Positions 11,436 to 22,113 of a stretch of 64,000 nucleotides of DNA are shown here, one piece after another. Numbering within the stretch: position 1 is the first letter of the stretch; each line of letters begins with the position of its first letter. A program made the position numbers and the translations under genes. Below the pieces are notes generated by a model. It did not search any database. It was not told where the DNA came from and was given only the letters and a program-made list of their open reading frames with translations. Source of the stretch: Pyricularia pennisetigena (Eukaryota > Ascomycota > Sordariomycetes > Magnaporthales > Pyriculariaceae); assembly GCF_004337985.1 (NCBI RefSeq), contig NC_043742.1:2528176-2592175 (forward strand), given 5' to 3'.

Positions 11436-14400
11436 GCATATATAATTTACCAACCAGTTAAAAGAGTAACCAATAGCGATTAAAAAAAGCATTAAACATA
11501 TCCCAGTTAAACCAAAAATATTTGCCTTTAATTTTCTTACATTTAAAACCGACTTTATTATCGGTATTTAGACCGTGGACAGGTAAAATGTTTTAACAAA
11601 AGCGCAAATCTTTTATAATAACCTAAATCGCGTCCAAATTAAAAAAATAACCAATCCAGGGATAATCTGTAATTAAAATGGAAAATTGCGCATAATATAC
11701 CAAAAAAACCGCTAAAATTTTTTCGCGGGCGTCCTCGAAAATTTCCTTTTTTACGCGGTCCATATTAGCAAATCGATCGGCGATAATGGATTAGGTTTGC
11801 ATAAAATCAAAAAAATCGTTTTACTAATCGTCGCCAAAAAACTTGGGATAAAATTCGGTAATTTTTACTTTAAATTTTGTAAAAATGGGACGATGGAACC
11901 GCCCCTCGTCGTACAAATTGTGAAAAATACCTTTAAATATTAACAAAACAAATAGGTGCATTTAAATTTAATTTGCACGCTTTTTTTCTTTTTTAACCGT
12001 CCGACTTTAATGGGTCTAAAACGGGACCAAATATCGACAACGAATATTATTATCGTCCTATTATAGCAGGCGCGGTTAAAATTAAATAAATTGGCGACGT
12101 CGATAATTTCGTCGGTTCGCGAACGGGCAACCAAATGATATTAAAATTGCATTAAATGCAAATTATTTAAAACGATAACGTTATCGGCGATAATTGCATA
12201 ATCGGCGACAGTAAATAAAATGGAAAATTGCTCGGTATTAAATTTGAAAGAATTGCGGCAATTTCCACCAAAATCGTTAAAACTTTTTTTATTTCCAACA
12301 ACGATTTTTCCTTACCGGCGAAAAACAAAATAAAGGAAATAATAGCAGATTTGAAACCAATTATCGATATAATAACCGCCATATATATATGGTCCAAAAT
12401 TAGCGGTTTCAAACTTTAAATCGCCGTTTTTAAAATTAAATTCGGTGGTTGTTATCCGCAGGTAAATTAACATCGTGGCGAAAATTGTGGGAATTATAAC
12501 CGGTTTAAATTTATTTGCGAATATCCTTAACCCGGGGAAATTAATATCGCTTTAGCGGACAAAGGGGGGGATAGGGGGTAAACGACGGCGATTTGCCAGA
12601 TTATCGAAAATAGGTTTAGTACCTTTGTCGTTAAATATATCCGGTACGAAAGCCAAGGTGTTGTACCAAACGGGCATTTTATTATTTTCAATTTGTTTAC
12701 CGGGGTTACTTATTTTAAAATAAATTAAAAACCCGAATACGTCGGCGATTAGAAGTAAATTAATTAATAATCAAAATTATGCCCGTTATTATAAAATATA
12801 TAAAAGCGTGAACGTTAAATTAAAATAATTATTATATTATAGCAATAATTGTTTGGCATTACCGCAAAAAATTGTAATAATTATCACAATGTAATGAATA
12901 GCGGGACATATTAGTGCAAAAATTATAATAATTATCGCAATCCAATAAAAAAAATATTAACCTATTATATTAATATATTATACCAAAACATTTATCGTTT
13001 CGTAACCTAATACGATTATTATTTCGTTAATATTCGACGAATTACTGTTAAAATGGTATACCAAAATTTGGCCAGTAACGCGTGTTTTTGCTGCGGCGAC
13101 GCCAATAGCGGATTAAAAACGTTTAAAGGTTTGGGCGATTACGGTTTCGTTCGTACTACGGAAAATGTTATTTCCGCGACCGAACCAGGCGGGCGGGTTA
13201 ATATTATTATTAATTTTAAAGCAATTAATATAACCCAGATGGGGTATTATGCGAACTATTTTGGCAAAATTCGTATTCCTTACCCTGCGCCAAATTATAA
13301 TAATTATCGCCGATACGGATTGGTTTTTACCCAATTAAAATTTTTATAACGGGACGGGTAAACGATCCAGGAAATCCGTACTTTTATACAATGGGAAATA
13401 ATATTCGAATTATACGAAATTTACTGGTCCATTATTTGGCGTCAAATTAAATTTGGGTTACGTCCGCGATACCAAAATAAGGTTGGTTTTGGCTAGCCGA
13501 ACGGTAATGGTTTTATATATACGGGGTGCGGGCGGTTTATTTAATAGCGCGGGTACCGGGTTAACAATAACCTCCGGTTATTATATAAAAAGCAGGTTTA
13601 TAGGGCTTTTTAATAGCGGGGATAATGCGTTGGCAAATAGTTTAAAAAATGCTAAGGAAATTTGCAATTGGCGATTATCCAAATCCGGGGTAAATTCGTT
13701 ATAACTATCGCTTATATTAATATTATTATCGCTTTTATTGGCGGACGCGGGGGTAAATTGGTTATCGCTTTCGCCTATATAAATACCGTCGTTATTATCA
13801 TCGACGGGGGCGGGGGCAGGTTCGTTATCGCCGGCGTTTATATCGGTATTATTTCCATTTTTATTAACGGGGGCGGGGGTAGATTTATTATCGCCGGAAT
13901 CCATATCGGCATTACGTTAATTGTTTTTATTATTATTCAAAATAAAGGGAAAATTTAAAAGGATTCCGGTTGCATCCGAATAACCGTATAATATAAAACG
14001 GTTTAACCGTGCAAAGTTTAATTTTAAAATAATTGCAATATCCGCGTCGTGATTTTCCAAAGTTTTAAAATAATAATTTAATTTTTTTTTCCGGGCTTTT
14101 TTTTGTGGTATAGTTATTAAATTAGCAAATAATTTAGCATTATTGGGTATATATCCCAGCGTAAATTTGGTGGTGGTTTAGGCGGAAGTTTTACCTTTTT
14201 GGCGTTTTTTGGGAATTATAATGATAAAAAACCGTAACTGTAACAATTATTACGGTTTTTAGCGAAATAAAACAATTACTGTAATTACTGTTACAATAGA
14301 ATTAGTTAATTTACCCCGGACCTAACCGGGTGGAGGGTACCCTTGCGATGCAGGAGCGTTAATCATAGTTTACCTTCGTTACGATCGGGTTAGTGCTTGT

Positions 14401-15326
14401 TTGCGTGGGTAAAATATAGATAACTTTATTTAATTAAAAATGCTTTACTTAAATTTCCTAACGCATATGTTTGCAGTATTTGCTAAAGCAAATTTGCGAT
14501 TGTAACAGTTATTACGTTTGTTAGTTAAAAATTAAACGCTGGCTTAATCGTTATAATTTTTTATTAATCGTTACAAAAAAAATCTGGCGGCCGGGAAAAA
14601 GGTTTTTGATGTAAAAAAAAAAGAAAAAAGCTAATAAACAAAAAAAGGAAATATTTATAATTGGGTTTACCTATGGGGTTTTTTGCTAATAAAATAAAAT
14701 TAAAGTGGAAACGCCACAATTTCCGGAATTTAACTGTAACAATTATCACAATTCGCAATATCGAACCTTTTTATTTCTAATCGGGGCGCCGTTATGCCGT
14801 ACCAACCTATATATAATCCAAACTTACAATTTACGTAGTAACTGTTACTATCCAGTATTTGGTCGTTCTATTTAAGCCGTTGATTGGGGATTTTAATATT
14901 TAATAATAATATATTTTACGTTGTTTATTAATCCTCCGCCCCTGGTTAATTTAATTCGGCGTCGCTTTTTTCGTCCTTTAACCCTTTTAAAATCCAAAAT
15001 ACGTTACTTAATTTAATTAGGATTTGATTTTAATCGCTTTTTAGCTGTTAAATTATAAATTTATAAACATTCCTATATTAGATACTTCTATAACCGTGAA
15101 CGCTAACCAGTATTTTAACCTATAATTATAATACCGTTCAATTCGTTCTTTGGCGTTTATTAATTTATTTTCCCGAATAATTGTTAATTATATCCATCGT
15201 TTCTAAAAATACCACCGTATTTTAATTCCGCCGCCTTTTTTCTTATTATTTATGCAAATAGGAAACGTAATCTCATATCCCACTTTCGTATATTGTTGGG
15301 AATTAAACAACGAAACAATCGCTATG

Positions 15327-15740
15327 TTATTTAAACCATTTAATTAATTGTAAATTTGGATTATTTTCCAGCAAATCGTTTTTCGTCCATTCCCGGTTAT
15401 CAAAATGGACGAGTTTTTTAGCGATATTAAAAGTTATTGGTTTAGGTAATACGAACTGGGATGGTAAATTGTATAACCGCCGCGGGTTTGGAAAAAAAAT
15501 AATTATTATAAAATAGGTACCCCATTTATCCAATTATTTAAATATATAACCTTTTTTGGAATTTTTCCTAAATATTTTAATTGGCGGTTTTTTAGGGGGT
15601 AATGCGGGTAAAACTCCAATTTGGTATACGCAGGCGTTGTAACAATTTTCAAATTGGTTTATTGTAAAAAACGGATTCGTTTCCTGTATAATATCCAATA
15701 TAATTCGTCGAAAATACTTAACCTTAGCGAAGGTTTGCAT
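15327..15740 (-). pseudogene. Conserved unknown frame of helicase element, left copy
   Basis: Two abutting frames (15740-15534 and 15533-15327) correspond to the single 145-codon frame 46718-47155 in the right copy. Shared blocks include KVKYFRRIILD and YPNPRRLYDL (here FPNPRRLYNL). One stop, probably a former Gln or Trp codon, splits it here. It follows the RecQ-like helicase and may be its C-terminal extension. I do not recognise a family. Confidence 0.45.
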
Positions 15741-16089
15741 ATTTGACGCCTTTTTTAATTTTTTCCTATTTATTATTTTTCATTAGTCCAATAAAGCGGA
15801 ACGCGTGGTTCGAATATACCCAAAAAGACCAATTTGTAATAATTCTGACGCTTTTACCCGGTTATTATCGTCTCAATCAAATTAAGCGACACGTAAAAGG
15901 TTAATAGGGAATAACCGCGTTTATAAATGCATTAAAAAATTTAAATAGGTAATTTGTAAATTTTCAAAGTTTTTTCGTAATATTACGGGTTATTTGTTTA
16001 GTTTTATTAATGTTTTTGGTTTAATTGGTTTATATTTAACGGAAAACCCCTGCGTATCGAAATACCAATAAAACGCAAAAAATATACGG

Positions 16090-17420
16090 TTTATTTACGG
16101 TTAAACCCGCGTGCGGTTCGTCCGAACCTTTACCACAGGTTTACGGAGTCGTTTACTATTAACGCGCCGTATTACATGACACGGTCCACACTAAATATAT
16201 CCATACTTATACCTAAAAATAAAATGGAAAATATAATACGAATTTTAAAATCCGGTTTGGAAAATTTTGCGTAAATTTTAATTTTATCGATTTTAAATGT
16301 AAATGCATTATACCGGATAATTATATCGGGTACGTTTCGTTGAATAAATTCCCTAAATACGAAATTTTTTATTAGGAATTGGCGTATTTGAATAATGCGG
16401 TTCCTGGCGTTTATATATATAATAGTTTTAAAAACACGGGTGGCGGATAATGGTATAACATTCCCTATTAGGAATAGGAGGCGCCGATATTCGTTAATTA
16501 AATCTTCGCGTTCCAAACACTATATTATAATCGTAATTTCGGGTCGGTCGAAAAACGTTTTAACGAAACGCATTATCCTGTTATAATACAATTGGTCGAA
16601 AACGTAAATTTTAATTTTTATTGTAAAAATTACGGTGTACCCGAATATAAATACGGTTACTGGTATAATTGCCCGGATTAAACGTAATATAAAAAACAAT
16701 TCCCTAAAATCCTTCCACTGTAAATCATATAAAATTTATTAATAGCAAACAAAGCGATACGTTGGTGGAATATAGGGTTTCGAAAAAATTTAAAAAATCG
16801 GTAATTGGTAGCTTATTCCGGGCCTAAAAAAATGTACGTATATTTACAAACGGTTTACGGGTTCCAAAAAAGGTTATATTAAATAAAATTAGCTTTAATA
16901 ATAAAAACCGCATATTTATATTTACGTTTAAAATAAATTGGTCAATTAATTTGAGGTTCGCGGCGGGATAACGTTATATATTACGTATTTGTTTTTACTT
17001 TAATTTGTTTAATAGGATCATTTGGATAATAATAATATTATTGCGAATACCGAGGTAATTTGCAATATTATACTTTTCCCGTACCCGGTTTTTACCAGCA
17101 AAATAACGTTTTTTATATTTTATAAAACCCAGTATATATATTGCATTTAATTATAATATGCAATTCGTGCAGGAATATTGGGGGGTTTGTGGAAATTTAA
17201 AAACCATATAATAGCTGAAAAAACGAGTTTATATTATAGGTTTAAATTACCAAAAATTTTAATTTTAACGTATAATTTGGGGAGGATATATACGTCGGAA
17301 AAGGTATTTACCGGCGCGTGTACGGGATTAAAACCGCGAAAAATTGCGTCGTTTTGGTGGGAAAACGAAGTATATATAAGTATGTTTCCGGATATTATAT
17401 ATATATAATTTAATACGAAT
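16090..17420 (-). pseudogene. RecQ-like helicase, left copy (degraded)
   Basis: Reverse-strand counterpart of the helicase at 45300-46440. The block at 16172-16516 contains the segment that precedes motif V, ending LFLGISMDI, where the right copy reads LFLGMGMDIPNV. The Walker A region (GYGKS in the right copy) falls at about 17075-17110. The frame is broken by several stops and altered glycines. Same role inferred: ATP-driven 3'-5' unwinding associated with transposition. Confidence 0.6.
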
Positions 17421-18193
17421 ATATAAAAATTTGCGGAAATAATAGTTTTTTTTAAAAGGTGGATATATAGCGTATTATATAATATATACCCTATACGGAT
17501 TATAAAATTAATGGTTTTGCGTTATTTATATTAAAATTTATTTGTAAAAATTCCTTTCGTTTTTGCGATTTTCCCTATATGAATTTTAACGGATTATAAT
17601 CGTTATTGGTAAAAGGCGAAATGGGTATTAATGGTATTTATAGGTGGACGTATAATATATTAAATAAAATTTACCCTATACGGACTGTAAAATAAATGAT
17701 TTTGCGATATTTGGATTAAAATTTATACATAAAAATTCCTTTCGCTTTTGCGATTTTTCACATAAATTTTAACGGATTATAATCGTTATTGTTAAAATGC
17801 GAAATAGGTATCGATAATGTTTTTGGGTTAATAATGGGGATACCGCCATAAACGGATAAAGGGCGGGTTATACCCAACTTTTAATTGGCGTACCGGGTAC
17901 AAAAAACTTTGGATTTATAAAAAAGGCTTACCAATTCCTATTTTCAACGATATTTTCTTTTTTCGATATTTTGCGTAATTGTGGAATAATAAAGGAGTAT
18001 CGGTCGCAAAAAGGCCAAAAATACCGCTATAAACGGCGAAAATCGACAAATTGTCCTCAAACCTGAACCAAAACGTTCTTTGGATGCACCTACAGGTACA
18101 TTGCAAAACCGCAATTAAGCCACGAAATGGAGCGAAGCGAACGGAATGGATCAATTGTGGAGCTTTGGGTTTCAGGGATAAGCCCTAAGACTA

Positions 18194-18845
18194 CCCGACA
18201 GCCCCATTTCGGCACTAATCATTGTGGCTTATATATAAATAAAAGTGGACCATTTACATGCGAAACAACGCATATAATTAACAAGGGTTAATCTGCACGT
18301 CATTATTCGCTAATCTAGCTACCAGTGAGTTAAAACGGCTGTTAAATTCAGGTATGGATCCTTTAAATTTCGAAAAATTTAAAGCGTGGAATTCCCGATA
18401 AATTGAATTTCTAATAACTTCGGGTGTAACGGAATAGCTTTTTTGCAAGGCTTTATAAGCCGTCACGGGTTTACAATACCATACAATGGATTCTAAAGAT
18501 TTCCTGGTTAAGCTGTTTTTTATAAGCAATAATAGGATTAATTGCTCGTGTTCCGGCAGGGTATAGCCAATTTCAGGGTTGGAAACAAATTCCGTTGCTT
18601 TCATAGCTTTAAATTGCATTATCGACGCCTGTTACCACAAAATGCAGTTACTAACCCCTACTAATTTTCAATTTTTGGGGAAAGAAAAGACCCGTTTCGA
18701 TGGTTTTTTTACTTATCCCCTCACCTGAACTTAGGTGACCAGGTGGATTAGGGGGTGCGGTAACGGGATTAGCATCCGAATTACCGTTAAATTTGGTGGA
18801 ATTACCGCTTTTTAGACCTAATAGGTCAGTTCGCTGTTAAATTCT
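18194..18845 (-). pseudogene. Copia B fragment: LTR end plus gag piece
   Basis: 18194-18283 is the outer end of a family-B LTR (ending ...ATATAATTAAC), into which the left helicase element inserted. From 18284 the minus strand encodes a gag segment (18619-18278, 113 residues) with the blocks LPEHEQLILLLLIKNSL and NSRFNSLVARL, the same as in B1 and B2 gag (Ty1/copia UBN2-type capsid region). It is unusually intact for family B in this window. The direct LTR/gag junction, without the leader, shows that a B LTR inserted into another B gag or that a deletion joined them. Confidence 0.7.
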
Positions 18846-19409
18846 TGCTAATTATATGCCTTATTTAGCATGCAATAAATCCACTTTTATTTGTTTATAA
18901 GCTACAATAGATAGTGCCGAAGTGGGGCTATCGGGGTTGTCGGATTTCTCGTTATATATCTTACAGTAGTTACGATTTAACGATCAGCGAATAGGGTTTA
19001 CCCTGTACCGGGTTTAACACCCACCCTACACCTACGAACTAGCTACCCTGTATCGGGTTGAAATTTTTAAGAAATTAACAAATTAATACGAACCCAGAAA
19101 TGTATTGTATAAAAATGAAGGTGTTTTTTCAACAACCTAAACAAAATCATTTTTCGGAAAATCGTATGCGGCACCGGAACGTTTTCTGGGGTGCGGACCC
19201 CCATTTCAATGTTTAAAGGGATATAAAGGAGATAAAGCAAAATCTCCCCCACCAATGAATTTAAATTATTAATCCCAAAATTAATAAACCACTTTAGTGA
19301 ACAATTTAGTGCATTTAAGCCCTGTAATTACCGGCCTTATAGCGCAACTAGCACCACCCCGCACCTAGGCTAATGCCCAAATCCCTGTTAGCAACCCATA
19401 TTGTTAATA
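18846..19409 (+). repeat. Copia B LTR (solo)
   Basis: 564 bp, starting TGCTAATTATATGCC (family consensus TGTTAATTATATGCG) and ending TTGTTAATA (consensus TGTTAACA). Collinear with the B LTRs at 34194-35405 and, inverted, 38400-38956 and 60589-61146. No target duplication is seen because a helicase-element end abuts its right side. Confidence 0.8.
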
Positions 19410-19514
19410 CCCACAGGTACATTGCAACACCGCAATTGAGTTACGAAATGGAGCGAAGCGGACGAAGTGGATTAATTGTGAAGTTTTCGGTTCCAGGGAT
19501 AAGCCCCGAGACTA
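19410..19514 (-). mobile_element. Helicase element end fragment (105 bp)
   Basis: Terminal 105 bp of the helicase element. On the minus strand it begins TAGTCTCGGGGCTTATCCC and continues through the conserved sub-terminal segment around GCTTCGCTCCATTTCGTAA. It abuts the B LTR on one side and supplies the stop codon and last residues of the secreted-protein frame on the other. It shows little RIP damage compared with the full copies. Confidence 0.8.
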
Positions 19515-19993
19515 CCGGGCCAGTTGTTTTTCTTTTCGGCCCAGCGTTTTCGCTCTTCGGCCATCCTCGGCCACCCAACATCCATTCGGACTTTTCTTGT
19601 TTCCCAATCTAAAATTCCAAGCATCATTAATTTACCGTTTTCGCATTTGGCCGGTCGAACGTCCCAATACATATATGGATCTTTACCAAGCTTTGGCAAT
19701 TCCACCATTTCCCGAACAGTATTCCCACAATTTGCCGCAGAACCGATATCCCCTATTTCAGCAAAATAATAATCTGCATAACGATATATGTATAAATCTT
19801 TGTGATACAAACTTCCTGTAATGTAAACTCTGCCAGATGTTTTAAATTCAAGGCAATTTTCGCCCAACACACCACTAGTAATAGCATCCCTAATAGTGAC
19901 CCAACAGCCGTTCCAATCGATATTATTCGTGTCGGCAGCTTTAGTGAGTTGAGCGCCCAAAACGGCAAGCACTGCAATTGATGTAAATTTCAT
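19472..19993 (-). CDS. Small secreted four-cysteine protein, C terminus supplied by a transposon end
   Basis: 173 residues. The N terminus (MKFTSIAVLAVLGAQLTKA) is a typical signal peptide with likely cleavage after Ala19 or Ala20. The mature part has four cysteines (30, 47, 89, 117), enough for two disulfides, and is rich in Tyr, Trp and Gly, with no further membrane segment. The frame is uninterrupted and, unlike its surroundings, not RIP-eroded. The last 13 residues (from Ser161) and the stop codon are read from the helicase-element terminus at 19514-19472, so the original 3' end was probably lost. I recognise no family. A small secreted protein isolated in transposon-rich AT sequence resembles candidate effectors of plant-associated fungi, but that is context only. 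The start is the only Met giving a signal peptide. Confidence 0.7.
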   Translation of the reverse strand: MKFTSIAVLAVLGAQLTKAADTNNIDWNGCWVTIRDAITSGVLGENCLEFKTSGRVYITGSLYHKDLYIYRYADYYFAEIGDIGSAANCGNTVREMVELPKLGKDPYMYWDVRPAKCENGKLMMLGILDWETRKVRMDVGWPRMAEERKRWAEKKNNWPGSLGAYPWNRKLHN

Positions 19994-21944
19994 GATATAA
20001 AGTAAGCCGAAGGTTTTTGCAGAGATCTTAAAATGATTTGACTAAATAAAATTTAAAATAGTGGATAGAATGTATCGCAAAAATAATAGCGGTTCGTATT
20101 TAAAAATGCGATTGAAAATAATATAAATTGGATGCGTCGTAAAGAATTATGTCTATTTAAATTGATTCTTATATTGTTTCCTAATACTATACATTCGCGC
20201 TAAGTTTAATATCCTGGTTTCCTCTGGTAAAACCCTGGTGTTGGCGCATAAAATTAGCCAATAATAAAGTAGATGCCTTTATTTTTGTATGATTATTAGC
20301 AGCTATTATAGTGTGTGGCGCAAGGTTTCCCTTTACCATTAAAAGTTTTATATGGACCTTTACGAGTTTTACTAGGGTTAATTGTTCTGGCATTTATGGT
20401 ATTTTATTTAGCATTCGTAATGTTCGATTGTTTTATTTAAATACTTTTTATTTAAATTTCGCTTTTATTTAATAGGATTTTTAGCCCGCATAAAGTATAA
20501 AATATAATATTAAAGAAACATTCAAGAGCGCCAATGGTTGAAGTTAAAAGAAAATTTGATGAAATTGTTCAAATGTCGGATGCCCAATGGGCGTTAATGT
20601 TTATCTTCTATATAGTGTAAATTGTAATTTTTTTTGAATTGTCCCATTTAAGGCCATTCCAAAACTTAACATAAATGGGTTAAACCTTGATAAAAATAAA
20701 TTTTGTAAGGTACAATTTCGTTGGTGACATTAGGTGGGTATAAGTTAAGTTTTGACAGCAATATTGTTTGTGCAGGAGAATTCAATTTTTGACCTTTTTG
20801 GATTTATTAAAAGGGTTTAATACTGTATCATTTTTACCAGTTGCTATTAGTATCGTTAATTTCCGTGCGATTTAAGCTGCTCAGGCTTTGGCGGAAGTGC
20901 ACGCTTTTGAGTTTCTTATTAAAATATTATTTTCAAAAGAATTAAAAACTGCATCTATTAAATACGTTGCAATAATTAACAGATGTTTTGAAAGAATATT
21001 AGGCATATTACCTCTCAATTTTGATTATTTTATTATAGGATGTAATTTTGAATCGCATTATACTCTATTAATAGAGTTTGTCTGTATCTAAACATAGTAT
21101 TATCAATTTAAACTAACTATTGGGGCTTAATAACATAGCCGTTTAGGGTTATATTAATCAAAATGTACTGGCGGCGGTAAACTATTTATTAAATAATTTT
21201 AATATTGCAAGTTAACTACCATAAACCCTAATTAAAATTATGCTGCGTTGAATTGGACCAGGGCTCTTCTGAAATTCGTTGGACATGCATTGAATTTGAT
21301 ATTATTTTAGTAATTTACGTATTAAGTTTTTTTTAGAATAAATATTATCCCTGTTAAAAAAACTATGCCTGTCGTGACAAATGCGTGGTCAGGTATGCAA
21401 GTGTAAAGATTTTTTAAGACGTAAGCAGAATTAGCAGTGGCGTCCCACAAATAAATGTTATATAATAGTAAACAAGTTAAAATAACGTTTAATTGCCTAT
21501 TAGTATAAATTGGTGCCAAAAATAGGTATTACGCTGTATATTAGACGGCGGGTTGGCAGCATTATATTGAGATAGAGGTACTCCCACGGTCCAGATATAT
21601 ATTTTCCTTTCCATTAATAACATTGGTAGTGAACTTATTACAGTGGGTGGCCCACAAATAATTACAATCCGGACACGGCAACCCTAGAGTTATATTTAAT
21701 ATATTACAACATTACATCGAATAATTGAATAAAGGCCAAAGCTTGTACTTATTGAAGCTGAGCGTCAATTATCTCATATCTGAAGTTATATATTCATAAC
21801 GCGTTTTTTGAATTAAATTTTAAATTATTAGACAAAATACTATTTTTATTATTCAAAATTCGAATTAAAATGGTATAAATTTGGAGTGATATTTATATTA
21901 TAAAACGGTTGAAAATATTTCTATTGCATTTTTTCTTACTTTAG
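19994..21944. other. AT-rich stretch without a supported gene
   Basis: About 1.95 kb of AT-rich sequence upstream of the secreted-protein gene. Short open frames (20187-20393 -, 20888-21091 +, 21322-21519 -) show no recognisable motif and are not supported. At about 21790-21910 a degraded copy of one arm of the inverted repeat at 22509-23580 is visible (shared ATTCGAATTAAAATGGTATAAA-like core). The promoter of the secreted-protein gene would lie just right of 19993, but no convincing element stands out. Confidence 0.5.
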
Positions 21945-22113
21945 TGTTAATTATAGTTTATGCTGAATAAATGCATTATTTTGCAAATATTAGGTTCATT
22001 CTTATTCATATATAACCCATTTTATATAGTGCCGAAATGGGTTTTATAAATTATTCATTTAATTTATATTTATAGGAATTGCGACTTACAAGTCGACGAA
22101 TAGGGTTAAGTAC

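Larger units (their letters stand above)
7254..13930 (-). pseudogene. SNF2-like ATPase gene, left copy (degraded)
   Basis: Reverse-oriented counterpart of the gene at about 48530-55735. The C-terminal block (8113-8437, containing GIFGNNNADL and GFYDGTATARVI) is cut from the last exon (7254-7440) by a solo copia-A LTR. Reading from 13930 downwards it begins with the acidic PAPV repeat segment. The SNF2 helicase domains are expected at about 9000-12000 by correspondence with the right copy. Many Gln-codon stops break the frame, and palindrome-rich AT blocks that look like introns or spacers separate its parts. The direction is chosen because the SNF2 motifs in the right copy read this way; open antisense frames at 13053-13349 and 13453-13958 are therefore treated as shadows. 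Confidence 0.6.
1..18193 (-). mobile_element. Helicase element, left copy (5' part in window, far end off window)
   Basis: Second copy of the giant DNA transposon seen complete at 44258-59397, here in reverse orientation. The end at 18150-18193 reads, on the minus strand, TAGTCTTAGGGCTTATCC, matching the right copy's TAGTCTCAGGGCTTATCC. The next nine bases (18194-18202, CCCGACAGC) belong to a family-B LTR that it entered, so this is the expected target-duplication position; the partner lies outside the window. Going leftwards it carries the RecQ-like helicase relic, a conserved unknown frame, the SNF2-like gene and the C-terminal part of the DUF6589-like gene (on +). A full copia-A element (373-6510) and a solo copia-A LTR (7469-8112) interrupt it. 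About 11.4 kb of element sequence is present. Stops fall mostly at former Gln codons, which suggests RIP inactivation. Confidence 0.85.

Noticed and set aside
12167..12419. Overlapping open frames on both strands in the left helicase element
   Set aside because: They are short and mutually overlapping, and fall inside the SNF2-like gene region; treated as shadows.
13053..13958. Plus-strand frames with CFCCGD block and Gly-rich repeats
   Set aside because: They are antisense to the SNF2-direction frame, which keeps SNF2 motifs and whose stops are all explainable as Gln codons. The Gly-rich repeats are the reverse reading of the PAPV repeat.
9290..14760. CRISPR-like array
   Set aside because: The repeated palindromes are irregularly spaced, lack unique spacers of constant length, and the context is eukaryotic.
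20187..21519. Small frames upstream of the secreted-protein gene
   Set aside because: 60-70 codons, no motif, no conservation inside the window; expected by chance in AT-rich DNA.
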